Shown: positions 25,101 to 33,134 of the stretch, piece by piece
Layout: each line of letters opens with the position of its first letter
Position numbering within the stretch: position 1 is the first letter of the stretch
Assembly: GCF_000474215.1 (NCBI RefSeq)
Contig: NZ_BAUC01000019.1
Location: forward strand, 43,475 to 107,474
Reading direction: 5' to 3'
DNA: 64,000 nt
DNA from: Edwardsiella hoshinae NBRC 105699 = ATCC 33379
GTDB taxonomy: Bacteria; Pseudomonadota; Gammaproteobacteria; Enterobacterales; Enterobacteriaceae
Made by a program: the position numbers and the translations under genes
Notes under the pieces: model-generated
What the model saw: only the letters and a program-made list of their open reading frames with translations
Database searches by the model: none
Told to the model about the DNA's origin: nothing

Positions 25101-25862
25101 ATGTTGAGTCCCGCAGAGTGTCATGTAATGCGGGTCTCGGCCACGTTGGCCGCGCAGCGGGAAAACACCCCGCTGCGCCATGCCAGCGAGTATGAGCAGA
25201 TGCTCGTCAAACTGGCCGCTGATCGCCGCAAGCTAAAAGGTATCCAATCCGTTGAGACCAAGGCGCTGCATAAGCGCGACATGCTGCCGTTTTATGGGCC
25301 GTGGATCAGCGGTGTGTTGGCCGCTGGCCGTGGTGCGCAGGATGACATCGTGATGACCGTCATGCTGTGGCGGTTTGATGTGGATGACATCACCGGCGCC
25401 TTGGATATCGCCGAGTATGCCTTACGCCATAACCTGAGAATGCCGGAAAAGCATAGCCGCACGACCGGGTGCGTCGTGGTGGAAGAAACCGCCGCTGCCG
25501 CCGCACGTCTACGCGCCGCCGGTGCCGCTTTGTCGATCGATACGCTGGAGCGAGCCATCGCGCTGACGGTAGATCAGGATATGCCCGACAACGTGCGCGC
25601 CCGCCTGCATAAAACCGTCGGCCTGTTGTTGCGAGACCAGGGGGATAACGCTGCCGCCTTGGCACAGCTCCAGCGCGCAATGCAGTTGGACGACAACGCC
25701 GGGGTGAAAAAGGAGATTCAGGCGCTGGAGCGCGCGATCCGGCCAAAGCCGGTGAAACAACCAGCTAAGCCAGCCAAGAAAAAGACGGCGGCGCGTCCGC
25801 GCAGCGTAACCGGGACACCGGCCAGACGCGGGCGCCCGCCCAAGGTGAAAGCCGCCAGTTAA
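25101..25862 (+). CDS. M: Terminase small subunit gpM
   Basis: This 253-residue protein matches P2 M in place and length (247). It has a helical body and a lysine/proline-rich tail (KPVKQPAKPAKKKTAARPR). With gpP it recognises and cuts cos. It begins 3 bases after the N stop. An unusual long hairpin separates it from L. Confidence 0.92.
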   Translation: MLSPAECHVMRVSATLAAQRENTPLRHASEYEQMLVKLAADRRKLKGIQSVETKALHKRDMLPFYGPWISGVLAAGRGAQDDIVMTVMLWRFDVDDITGALDIAEYALRHNLRMPEKHSRTTGCVVVEETAAAAARLRAAGAALSIDTLERAIALTVDQDMPDNVRARLHKTVGLLLRDQGDNAAALAQLQRAMQLDDNAGVKKEIQALERAIRPKPVKQPAKPAKKKTAARPRSVTGTPARRGRPPKVKAAS

Positions 25863-25881
25863 CAGAATGCGCCACGCGCCA

Positions 25882-25938
25882 GGGCGGCACGCAGGCCAAT
25901 GCAGGCATGACCTCGCGGTCGGCCTGCGTCCACCGCCC
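25882..25938. repeat. Long imperfect hairpin between M and L
   Basis: The left arm 25882-25897 (GGGCGGCACGCAGGCC) pairs with 25921-25938, with a small internal bulge and a 23-base loop. It lacks a T-run, so it is not a standard terminator. It might set mRNA stability or the M/L expression ratio. Confidence 0.5.
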
Positions 25939-25955
25939 ACCCATTCGAGGTTGTC

Positions 25956-26459
25956 ATGACGACAGTGATTATTGACCAAAGCGGGATGCCTGCCGGTGAT
26001 GCGGTGATCATTCCACCGGACTCGCAGCGTGAACCGGTAATTAAAAACACCTTCTTTTTTCCTGACGTTGAGCCGCGCCGTATCCGTGATCTGATGCGGT
26101 TGGAATACACGGTCACCACTGCCCGTATGCGCGATGCCATTTGTGCCGGTATCGCTGAGGTTAACGCCGAGTTGGTCGAGTTCCGCGAGCGGCAGATGTT
26201 GCTGGGGTTCAAGACCCTGGACGCCGTGCCGGCAGAGACCATCGATGGCGAGAGTGTGTGCTGTTTCCACTACCTACGCGCCGTCAGTGCCATGACAGCG
26301 GCCTCACTGTATGAGCGCTATCGCGGGTATGACGCCAGCGGTAAGGGGGAGAAAAAGGCCGAGAGTGTCGAGGCGGTGATCGATGAGCTGTGGCGGGATA
26401 TGCGCTGGTCCGTGTCTCGGTTGCAGGGGCGCCCCCGCTGTATTGTGAGCCAGCTATGA
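25956..26459 (+). CDS. L: Head completion/stabilisation protein gpL
   Basis: The 167-residue protein corresponds to P2 L (169), which finishes filled heads before tail joining. Conserved stretches include PDVEPRRIRDLMRLEYTVTTARMRDAI and VCCFHYLRAVSAMTAASLYERYR. The stop overlaps the ATG of X (ATGA). Confidence 0.93.
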   Translation: MTTVIIDQSGMPAGDAVIIPPDSQREPVIKNTFFFPDVEPRRIRDLMRLEYTVTTARMRDAICAGIAEVNAELVEFRERQMLLGFKTLDAVPAETIDGESVCCFHYLRAVSAMTAASLYERYRGYDASGKGEKKAESVEAVIDELWRDMRWSVSRLQGRPRCIVSQL

Positions 26460-26659
26460 AAGTGATTGCACAACAGGGGGAGACGCTTGATGCCCTGTGC
26501 GCCACCTATTACGGCCGCACGCAAGGGGTCGTCGAGGCGGTGCTGGAGGCGAATCCGGGACTGGCCTCGCTCGGCGCCATCCTGCCACACGGTACCGTCG
26601 TCGAGTTACCCGAAATTGAGGCGGCGCCAATATCTGAAACCATTAACTTATGGGATTAA
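26456..26659 (+). CDS. X: Tail protein gpX
   Basis: The 67-residue protein has exactly the length of P2 X. It is a LysM-like small tail protein (TLDALCATYYGRTQGVVEAVLEANPGL). It acts in tail assembly near the baseplate. Start chosen at 26456, coupled to the L stop; the frame is open upstream to 26390 inside L. Confidence 0.92.
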   Translation: MKVIAQQGETLDALCATYYGRTQGVVEAVLEANPGLASLGAILPHGTVVELPEIEAAPISETINLWD

Positions 26660-26662
26660 CGA

Positions 26663-26971
26663 ATGAACGAAACCGATAAGAGTGTGCTCTCGCTGTTTGT
26701 GATCGGCGTGATGATCGTCATCGGTAAGGTACTGGTCGGCGGCGAGCCGGTATCCCCGCGGCTGTTCATCGGTCGCTGTCTTTTGGGGGGCTTTGTCTCC
26801 ATGGTCGCCGGGGTGGCGCTGGTGCAGTTCCCCGACCTGTCGCCGACGGCGGTGAATGGTCTCGGCTCCATGTTGGGCATCGCTGGCTATCAGGTAGTGG
26901 AGATCCTGATTCAGCGTCGGATTGGCAAAGGGGGCAATGCGGCCAAAGGGGGCAGCGATGAGCGCCATTAA
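26663..26971 (+). CDS. Y: Holin gpY
   Basis: The 102-residue membrane protein has hydrophobic segments at about 9-27, 38-57 and 64-82 and a charged C-terminal tail, as in P2 Y-type holins (93 residues). It forms the inner-membrane lesion that releases the endolysin. The 3' end overlaps K by 14 bases. Confidence 0.88.
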   Translation: MNETDKSVLSLFVIGVMIVIGKVLVGGEPVSPRLFIGRCLLGGFVSMVAGVALVQFPDLSPTAVNGLGSMLGIAGYQVVEILIQRRIGKGGNAAKGGSDERH

Positions 26972-27455
26972 TCTGCATCCAAACGTGGCGGCGTTCCTCG
27001 ATATGATCGCCTTTGCTGAGGGAACGGCGACCCATCCGCTGACGCGTAACCGAGGGTACGACGTGATTGTTACGGGCATGGATGGGGTGCCGGAGGTGTT
27101 TACCGACTACAGCGATCACCCGTTTGCGCATGGTCGCCGCGCCAAGGTGTTTAACCGTCGTGGGGAGCGGTCGACGGCCTCTGGACGCTATCAGCAGCTT
27201 TACCTGTATTGGCCGCACTATAAAAAGCAGCTCGCCCTGCCCGATTTCAGCCCGGCATCGCAGGATAAGTTGGCGATACAGCTGATCTGCGAGCGTCGAG
27301 CGCTGGAGGATATCAAGCGCGGCGATATCGAGCGCGCCATCTCCAAGTGTCGGGGCATTTGGGCATCGTTGCCGGGGGCGGGCTACGGTCAGCGAGAGCA
27401 CGCACTCGACACGCTGGTTAGCGTATACCACCAGGCTGGCGGGGTGGTGGCATGA
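26958..27455 (+). CDS. K: Endolysin gpK (lambda R-like transglycosylase)
   Basis: The 165-residue protein is the same length as P2 K, with strongly conserved NRGYDVIVTG, FTDYSDHPFAHGR and ASGRYQQLY. The probable catalytic Glu is in FAEGTA. It cleaves glycan strands of peptidoglycan without a signal peptide and depends on the holin. The start is ATG 26958 (MSAINLHPN), not the open frame from 26922. Confidence 0.95.
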   Translation: MSAINLHPNVAAFLDMIAFAEGTATHPLTRNRGYDVIVTGMDGVPEVFTDYSDHPFAHGRRAKVFNRRGERSTASGRYQQLYLYWPHYKKQLALPDFSPASQDKLAIQLICERRALEDIKRGDIERAISKCRGIWASLPGAGYGQREHALDTLVSVYHQAGGVVA

Positions 27456-27904
27456 CGTGGCGCCTAACCCTGCTTCTGATTGTCATGTCGCTAGCGCTCG
27501 GGGCTGCGCTGTGGCTGCGCCATGAAAACAGCAACCTACGACGGGGATTTGATACGGCCAATCAAGTGGCGTCAGCGCAAAAAACGCAGATTACCATGCT
27601 GAAAAATCAGCTAAGTACGGCCTCCGCCGTGAGCCGCAGGCAAGAGCGGGATCAGGTTATCCTGCGTCAGCAGCTCGATGCCGCCAACGCCCTCGCCACC
27701 CACCGAAATAAAACCATCACGAGGCTACTCAATGAAAATGAGACCCTGCGTTCGTGGTGGCGGACTGCTCTGCCTGATGTGGTTGTCCGGCTGCACACCC
27801 GCCCCGCATTCGATAACCCCGACGATTATTTACAGTGGCTGTCCCGCCGTGAGCAGTTGCCGGATACCGGGGAGCCACCCGACCAGCAACGGCGATCTGA
27901 GTGA
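27452..27904 (+). CDS. lysB: Inner-membrane spanin LysB (Rz-like)
   Basis: The 150-residue protein has one N-terminal membrane helix (LLLIVMSLALGAALWL) and a long periplasmic coiled coil (about 30-100), the i-spanin design. Together with the embedded lysC product it fuses inner and outer membranes at lysis. The ATGA overlap with K couples translation. Confidence 0.9.
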   Translation: MTWRLTLLLIVMSLALGAALWLRHENSNLRRGFDTANQVASAQKTQITMLKNQLSTASAVSRRQERDQVILRQQLDAANALATHRNKTITRLLNENETLRSWWRTALPDVVVRLHTRPAFDNPDDYLQWLSRREQLPDTGEPPDQQRRSE

Positions 27905-28022
27905 CGATAATCGACAGTTAGAGGCCGCGCTGGTGCGGTGCGCACTACAAGTGGAGACCGTCAAACACTGTCAGGAGGAATTGCGTGCTAAAGCCGAACA
28001 GTCTGAAACAGGCGCTCTATAA
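27732..28022 (+). CDS. lysC: Outer-membrane spanin lipoprotein LysC (Rz1-like), embedded in lysB
   Basis: A second frame starts inside lysB: MKMRPCVRGGGLLCLMWLSGC, a lipoprotein signal with lipobox LSGC, then a proline-containing mature part. The 96 residues overlap lysB by 173 bases and R by 38 bases. An overlapping Rz/Rz1 pair is the P2 arrangement. ATG 27738 is an alternative start. Confidence 0.85.
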   Translation: MKMRPCVRGGGLLCLMWLSGCTPAPHSITPTIIYSGCPAVSSCRIPGSHPTSNGDLSDDNRQLEAALVRCALQVETVKHCQEELRAKAEQSETGAL

Positions 28023-28446
28023 GGCGTTGCCGGTACTGGCCGAAAACCCGGATATGATGCGGATCTTTATCGATGAGGGGGTGATCGCCGCCACGCTGGC
28101 GCCATCGCTCTCCTTTGAGAACCGGTACACATTGAATGTGCTGATCCTGGACTATCGCGGCGACATAAATCTGATTCTGGTACCGCTGGCGGCATGGCTG
28201 CGAGAGAATCAGCCCGATATCTTCACGACAGGCGACGGGAAGGGATTCACCTATATCAGCGACATCAATACCGGCGACAGCCAGGATTTAAGTATCAGTC
28301 TAAAGCTGACCGAGCGCACCCTGGTGCAACAGGAGGGCGCCCGTTTGTATGTGCGTAATGTGGGCGAGCCACCCGAACCGGAACCCGTCGAGCGGCCGAA
28401 GGAGCTCTACATCAACGGCGAGTTAGTGAGTCAGTGGCATGAGTGA
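27985..28446 (+). CDS. R: Tail completion protein gpR
   Basis: The 153-residue protein matches P2 R (155), needed to complete the head-proximal tail end. It uses a GTG start, six bases after AGGAGG (27973-27978), inside the end of lysC. Conserved YTLNVLILDYRGD and LLVPLAAWLREN-like segments support the call. The 3' end overlaps S. Confidence 0.92.
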   Translation: MLKPNSLKQALYKALPVLAENPDMMRIFIDEGVIAATLAPSLSFENRYTLNVLILDYRGDINLILVPLAAWLRENQPDIFTTGDGKGFTYISDINTGDSQDLSISLKLTERTLVQQEGARLYVRNVGEPPEPEPVERPKELYINGELVSQWHE

Positions 28447-28888
28447 GTTCTCACCCTTTAACGATACCCTCGCGGGGTTGATCGCCACCCTGACCGCCAC
28501 TGAGCGGCGCAAGATGGCGGCGGAGATTGCCCGCCGACTGCGAGCCAGCCAACAGCGTCGCATCAGGACGCAGCAGGCGCCAGACGGAACGCCCTACACG
28601 GCGCGCAAACCCCAACAGGTCAGGGAAAAGCGCGGGCGGGTGCGCCGGGCAATGTTCGCCAAGCTGCGCACCAATCGCTACATGCTGGCAAAGGCGGATC
28701 CTGATGCGGCCACGGTGACGTTTACCGGACGGGTCCAGCGCATTGCGCAGGTTCATCAGTACGGTCTGAAAGACAAGCCAAACCGCCACAGTGCGGAAGT
28801 GCAGTATGAGGCTCGCCCATTACTGGGCTTTACCGACGAGGACAAAAAAATCGTTGAAGAGGTACTCCTCTCCCATCTGAAAAACTAG
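28439..28888 (+). CDS. S: Tail completion protein gpS
   Basis: The 149-residue protein matches P2 S (150), of the virion morphogenesis family, with a basic central region (GTPYTARKPQQVREKRGRVRR) and the typical IAQVHQYGLKDKP and RPLLGFTDED. It caps the tail tube for head joining. The start overlaps the R stop by 8 bases. It is the last gene before the V promoter region. Confidence 0.93.
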   Translation: MSEFSPFNDTLAGLIATLTATERRKMAAEIARRLRASQQRRIRTQQAPDGTPYTARKPQQVREKRGRVRRAMFAKLRTNRYMLAKADPDAATVTFTGRVQRIAQVHQYGLKDKPNRHSAEVQYEARPLLGFTDEDKKIVEEVLLSHLKN

Positions 28889-28892
28889 CTGT

Positions 28893-28910
28893 TGTCCCAC
28901 CGCTCACCCA
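28893..28910 (+). promoter_or_regulatory. Ogr-type activator site before V
   Basis: TGT-CCCACCGCTCAC-CCA is the second copy of the late-promoter site. Its centre is only about 56 bp before the V start codon, shorter than the gap at O and FI (about 80-85), so the V message would have a very short leader if the -55 spacing holds. Confidence 0.65.
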
Positions 28911-28923
28911 TCACCAACAAATT

Positions 28924-28953
28924 GCCGCTGACGCCCTGCCAGCGGCATTCTTT
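28924..28953 (+). terminator. Hairpin between the V activator site and V
   Basis: GCCGCTG (28924-28930) and CAGCGGC (28940-28946) form a 7-bp stem followed by ATTCTTTC. It may terminate the O-S transcript while lying inside the V promoter. Confidence 0.45.
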
Positions 28954-28957
28954 CATC

Positions 28958-29599
28958 ATGAAACTACAAGCCAACATCACAGAGATACTGCGCTTACTGC
29001 GCAACCTGATCCGCACCGGGGTGATCGTCGAGGTCAACACCCGGTCGGGGCGTTGCCGGGTACAAACCGGGGGCGTCAAAACAGACTGGTTGCAGTGGTT
29101 GACGCTGCGCGCAGGGAGCGCGCGCACCTGGTGGGCGCCCTCCGTCGGCGAGCAGGTGATCCTGCTGGCCGTAGGGGGTGAACTGGATACCGCCTTTGTG
29201 CTGCCGGCCATTTACTCTGATGAACACCCGGCGCCATCGGACTCTGCACAGGCATGGCGTGTTGATTTTCCCGATGGTGCGGTCATCGAGTACGAGCCCA
29301 AAACCGGTGCGCTAACGGCCAGCGGGATCCATACCGCCGACATCACGGCATCCACATCGATTACGGCCACCGTGCCGCTGGTCACCGTGAAAGCGGAGAC
29401 CCGCATTTTGCTGGATACGCCCGAGGTGGTGTGTACCAACAAACTGACAACCGGAACGCTGGAGGTGCAAAAAGGCGGGACGATGCGCGGCGATATTGAA
29501 CATGGCGATGGCGCATTTACCTCCAACGGGGTGCAGGTGGATAAACACCGTCATGGCGGTGTGCAACCGGGGGGAAGTTGGACGGAGGGGACACAATGA
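28958..29599 (+). CDS. V: Baseplate spike protein gpV
   Basis: The 213-residue protein matches P2 V (211): N-terminal OB-fold (VIVEVNTRSGRCRVQTGG), beta-helix repeats, and the apical iron-binding H-x-H in VDKHRHGGVQ near the end. It forms the membrane-piercing tip. ATG 28958 gives the family start; the frame is open to 28892 only by chance. Confidence 0.94.
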   Translation: MKLQANITEILRLLRNLIRTGVIVEVNTRSGRCRVQTGGVKTDWLQWLTLRAGSARTWWAPSVGEQVILLAVGGELDTAFVLPAIYSDEHPAPSDSAQAWRVDFPDGAVIEYEPKTGALTASGIHTADITASTSITATVPLVTVKAETRILLDTPEVVCTNKLTTGTLEVQKGGTMRGDIEHGDGAFTSNGVQVDKHRHGGVQPGGSWTEGTQ

Positions 29600-29946
29600 C
29601 TGCGCGTTATGTCGGCATGAGCCAGGCGTCGGGGCTTTCACTGGAGGATGCCGCGCATATCAGACAGAGTGTGCGCGACATCCTCATCACGCCGATCGGC
29701 TCACGCATCATGCGCCGGGAGTATGGCTCCGTGTTGTCGGCGCTAATTGACCAACCGCAAAGCCCGGCATTACGCCTGCAAATTATGGCCGCCTGCTACA
29801 TGGCCATCTTGCGTTGGGAGCCGCGTGTACGCCTGACGGCTATCCGTTTTGAACAATCGACCCCCGGCGGGTTGTTTGTCGATATCACTGGCGTCAGCGC
29901 CCTGACCGGGGGCGGCGCTTTCTCATTAACCGTGCCATTGAGTTGA
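29596..29946 (+). CDS. W: Baseplate wedge protein gpW
   Basis: The 116-residue protein is a gp25/lysozyme-like baseplate wedge component equal to P2 W (115), with the typical SVRDILITPIGSRIMRREYGS. The ATG overlaps the V stop (ATGA). Confidence 0.94.
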   Translation: MTARYVGMSQASGLSLEDAAHIRQSVRDILITPIGSRIMRREYGSVLSALIDQPQSPALRLQIMAACYMAILRWEPRVRLTAIRFEQSTPGGLFVDITGVSALTGGGAFSLTVPLS

Positions 29947-29950
29947 TACG

Positions 29951-30859
29951 ATGCCGATCATTGACCTGAGCCAACTGCCTGCGCCCGATGTTATCGAGGA
30001 GCTGGACTATGAAAGCCTGCTGGCAGAGCGCAAGACGACGCTGATTTCGTTGTATCCCGAAGAGCAACGTGATGCCATCGCACATACCTTGACGCTGGAG
30101 TCAGAGCCGATCGTCAAGCTGCTGGAGGAAAATGCCTACCGTGAATTGCTGCTGCGCCAGCGGGTAAACGAAGCGGCGCGGGCGGTGATGTTGGCCTATT
30201 CCTCCGGTAGCGATCTGGATATGTTGACGGCAAATTTAAACACTGAGCGCCTGACGATTGTGCCTGCCGACGAGACGACCCTACCGCCGACACCGGCGGT
30301 GATGGAGTCTGACGATGATTTGCGCCTGCGGGCGCAGCAGGCATTTGAGGGGTTAAGTGTGGCGGGACCGGTTGGCGCCTATGAATATCATGGCCGCAGC
30401 GCCGACGGCCGGGTCGCCGATGTTTCGGTCGATAGCCCGGCGCCGGCCTGCGTCACGATTGCGGTGCTGTCACGCGAGGGAAATGGTACGGCGAGCGAGG
30501 AGCTACTCGCTATCGTTGCCAAGGCACTAAACGATGAGGACGTGCGCCCCATCGCCGATCGCGTCACCGTGAAGTCTGCCGTGATCGTGCCCTACCAGAT
30601 TAACGCCACCCTATACCTCTATCCGGGGCCGGAAGCAGAGCCCATCCGCCAGGCAGCAGAGGACAAGCTCAAAGCCTACATTAACGCCCAGCACCGCCTC
30701 GGTCGGGATATTCGCCTGTCGGCGATTTACGCCGCGCTACATGTGGAGGGGGTACAGCGTGTGGCGTTGGCCAGTCCAACGGCTGATATCGTGCTGGATA
30801 AGAGCCAGGCCTCCTATTGCAGCGCCTATCAGCTGACCATTGGGGGGACAGATGAATAA
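29951..30859 (+). CDS. J: Baseplate assembly protein gpJ
   Basis: The 302-residue protein has exactly the P2 J length and belongs to the baseplate J/gp47-like family. Conserved parts are RQRVNEAARAVMLAYSSGSDLDML and RLGRDIRLSAIYAALHVEGVQ. It forms the wedge periphery that holds the fibres. It overlaps I by 8 bases. Confidence 0.94.
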   Translation: MPIIDLSQLPAPDVIEELDYESLLAERKTTLISLYPEEQRDAIAHTLTLESEPIVKLLEENAYRELLLRQRVNEAARAVMLAYSSGSDLDMLTANLNTERLTIVPADETTLPPTPAVMESDDDLRLRAQQAFEGLSVAGPVGAYEYHGRSADGRVADVSVDSPAPACVTIAVLSREGNGTASEELLAIVAKALNDEDVRPIADRVTVKSAVIVPYQINATLYLYPGPEAEPIRQAAEDKLKAYINAQHRLGRDIRLSAIYAALHVEGVQRVALASPTADIVLDKSQASYCSAYQLTIGGTDE

Positions 30860-31463
30860 CGATCGCCTGTTGCCGACGGGGTCATCGGTGATGGAGTTGG
30901 CCGCAGCCAAAGCCTGTGCCGAGCTGGCGCGCGTGCCGGTGCCATTGCGTACCCTGTGGAACTGGCGCACCTGCCCCGTTAATTTGCTGCCCTATTTGGC
31001 TTGGGCGTTCTCGGTTGATCGATGGGATGAGCGCTGGCCGGAGGAAACCAAGCGCAACGTAGTGGCAGTGGCGCACTTTGTTCATCGCCACAAGGGGACG
31101 ATCGGTGCCATCCGGCGTGTAGTCGAGCCATTAGGCTATCTGATTGAGGTCCGTGAATGGTTCCAGCTTAACGAGACGCCAGGCACGTTTCGTTTAGTGG
31201 TCTGTGTGCTGGATACCGGGATCACTGAGGAGATGCACCAAGAGCTTGAGCGCTTGGTCGCCGATGCTAAGCCAGCCAGTCGGCATCTAACCGGCTTGGC
31301 TATCAGCCTAACGAGTAGTGGGCGGGCCTATCTGGGTGCCAACTGCTACGACGGGGATGCGTTAACCGTGTACCCCTACACCCCGGAGGTGATCGCAGTG
31401 GGCGGTCATTACTATCCGGCATCAGCCATTCACCTGATTGATAATCTGAGAGTAACCGCATGA
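30852..31463 (+). CDS. I: Tail/baseplate protein gpI
   Basis: The 203-residue protein belongs to the P2 I family (LPYLAWAFSVDRWDERWPEETKR), joining fibres to the baseplate. P2 I is about 176 residues, so this one has a longer C-terminus. The start at ATG 30852 overlaps J; the stop overlaps H (ATGA). Confidence 0.9.
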   Translation: MNNDRLLPTGSSVMELAAAKACAELARVPVPLRTLWNWRTCPVNLLPYLAWAFSVDRWDERWPEETKRNVVAVAHFVHRHKGTIGAIRRVVEPLGYLIEVREWFQLNETPGTFRLVVCVLDTGITEEMHQELERLVADAKPASRHLTGLAISLTSSGRAYLGANCYDGDALTVYPYTPEVIAVGGHYYPASAIHLIDNLRVTA

Positions 31464-32617
31464 GCGCAAAATATTTTGCCATTCTGACTAATCTGGGCGC
31501 CGCGAAAATGGCTAACGCGACGGCGCTCGGGACGAAGCTTAACGTGACCCACATGGCCGTCGGGGATGGTGGCGGATCGATGCAAACCCCCGATCCGGGA
31601 CAAACCGCGCTGCGGGGCGAGCGCCGCCGCGCCGCGCTGAATATGTTGAGCGTTGACCCTAACAATGCCAGCCAAATTATCGCCGAGCAAGTCATCCCTG
31701 AGAATGAGGGGGGATGGTGGATTCGAGAGATTGGCCTCTATGACAGTGATGGCGTCCTGATTGCCATCGCCAATTGCCCGGAAACCTACAAGCCGCTGCT
31801 ACAGGAGGGGAGTGGTCGTACCCAGACCATTCGAATGGTGTTGATTGTCTCCAGTACTGCCGCAGTGACATTAAAAATTGATCCGGCTGTCGTGTTGGCG
31901 ACACGGGAGTATGTCGATAGAAAGTTGGAAGGAAAGCAACCGCTAGATAGTACATTGACAGCCATCAGCGGTAAAAGTGTTGCCGGACTTATTGAATACC
32001 TTGGTTTGGGGGCGGGTGCATTTGGTATTAAGAACGTTGCTGTTTTCACCAAGCCCGGCGTAACAACGTGGACAGTTCCCGATGAATTAAAAAATGGTAG
32101 AAAAGCAAAGGTTACTGTTATTGGCGGGGGCGCATCTGGTGGCCGAGGTCCCGCTGGAGGAGGTGGCGGTGGAGGGGGATTAGCCACAAAAGTGGTAGAT
32201 TTAAGCGGCGTATCTTCTGTTCGGATTACAGTAGGCGTCGGAGGTGAGGCGATACCCTCTGGTGATACTGCTACCAATGGTAAAAATGGAGGAACATCGT
32301 CATTCGGGTCGATGTGTTCCGCAACGGGTGGAATTTCAGGAGGAACACAGTCGGGTCAGGATGGAGGTGTTGGGGTTGGGGGGGATTTCAATACATCTTT
32401 AGGTCCGGGTGGTCCAGGTACGCTGGCTGGCGGGAACACATCAAACAGTGGCCCAGGTGGCGGACCTGGTGGGCCGGGGACAAACTCGGGTAATAGTGCT
32501 GATGGGAGAAATGCGAAAGGCCCAGGAGGAGGTGGTAGTGGGGCAGCCTGGGGGGCAACTCAGAAAAACTGCGTTCCGGGTGCGGGGTTTGACGGTATTG
32601 TAATTGTGGAGTGGTGA
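31460..32617 (+). CDS. H: Short tail fibre gpH with glycine-rich tip
   Basis: The 385-residue protein has an N-terminal P2-H/DUF3751-like baseplate-attachment domain (about 1-150). A short linker follows, then from about residue 195 a domain opening AVFTKPGVTTWTVP and becoming extremely Gly-rich, with runs such as GGGASGGRGPAGG, ending in FDGIVIVEW. P2 H is about 669 residues, so the shaft is much reduced. Gly-rich sheets resemble polyglycine adhesin tips of other phages. It likely decides host range. Confidence 0.88.
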   Translation: MSAKYFAILTNLGAAKMANATALGTKLNVTHMAVGDGGGSMQTPDPGQTALRGERRRAALNMLSVDPNNASQIIAEQVIPENEGGWWIREIGLYDSDGVLIAIANCPETYKPLLQEGSGRTQTIRMVLIVSSTAAVTLKIDPAVVLATREYVDRKLEGKQPLDSTLTAISGKSVAGLIEYLGLGAGAFGIKNVAVFTKPGVTTWTVPDELKNGRKAKVTVIGGGASGGRGPAGGGGGGGGLATKVVDLSGVSSVRITVGVGGEAIPSGDTATNGKNGGTSSFGSMCSATGGISGGTQSGQDGGVGVGGDFNTSLGPGGPGTLAGGNTSNSGPGGGPGGPGTNSGNSADGRNAKGPGGGGSGAAWGATQKNCVPGAGFDGIVIVEW

Positions 32618-32620
32618 TAT

Positions 32621-32785
32621 ATGTGGGCTTTCGTCTTAAACAATAAAGTTATTGAAGTAACGGATATTGATCCGGCGGGAAGATTCCACCCATCATTAGT
32701 ATGGGTGGAATGTCCTGACTATGTACAGCCAGGGTATTTATATGATGGCAATGATTTTACGTTGCCAATTAATACAGAGTTGTAG
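32621..32785 (+). CDS. Small fibre-associated protein (54 aa)
   Basis: The frame starts MWAFVLNNKVIEVTDIDPAGRF and ends PINTEL, 54 residues, three bases after the H stop. Similar small proteins (MWAF...VIEVTDIDPAGRFHP...W) follow tail fibre genes in several P2-like prophages, as I recall. No function known; a fibre chaperone role in place of G is possible. AT-rich. Confidence 0.7.
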   Translation: MWAFVLNNKVIEVTDIDPAGRFHPSLVWVECPDYVQPGYLYDGNDFTLPINTEL

Positions 32786-32792
32786 GGGGTGG

Positions 32793-32836
32793 GGTGTTGC
32801 TGTATCAACTAGTATCAGCAACACCTTATATTTTTC
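32793..32836 (+). terminator. Terminator of the V-H operon
   Basis: GGTGTTGCTG (32793-32802) pairs perfectly with CAGCAACACC (32816-32825), followed by TTATATTTTT. It ends the baseplate-fibre transcript. Confidence 0.88.
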
Positions 32837-33045
32837 ATGCTCAAATAATGCTGTAGTTCACGTTATAGCCACCATCACAAAATCAATAGCACTCTGACAT
32901 TATAAGATTTAAGAATTAGCCACATCACGTAGTTGTAAATTTCCCATTGACCACTGCGATCAACTTGCGGAGGTATCAAGAAAATAAATCTGTACTACTA
33001 GTTTAGCGGGAGGTAAGAGCTATTTATAACATGTTCATCAATCGT
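32837..33045. other. AT-rich gene-free gap before the FI promoter
   Basis: Together with the terminator and promoter about 350 bases lie without a gene. It is AT-rich, with no frame that has a ribosome site on either strand. In P2 this is where gene G and the variable Z/fun region lie, so it may be the scar of lost cargo. Confidence 0.55.
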
Positions 33046-33063
33046 TGTGCCAACAGCCACCCA
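33046..33063 (+). promoter_or_regulatory. Ogr-type activator site before FI
   Basis: TGT-GCCAACAGCCAC-CCA is the third copy. The centre at 33054 predicts a start near 33109 and a 26-base leader before FI. Confidence 0.7.
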
Positions 33064-33134
33064 TCAGTAATCGCTCGCCCATTACCTAATCGCATCAGAA
33101 AATAACCGCACCTATCCACGATGGAGTAAATCCG

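Noticed and set aside
32100..32617. Short tandem repeats or CRISPR-like array in the G-rich tract
   Set aside because: The repeats are Gly codons in the fibre frame, with no regular spacers. No CRISPR array was seen in the window.
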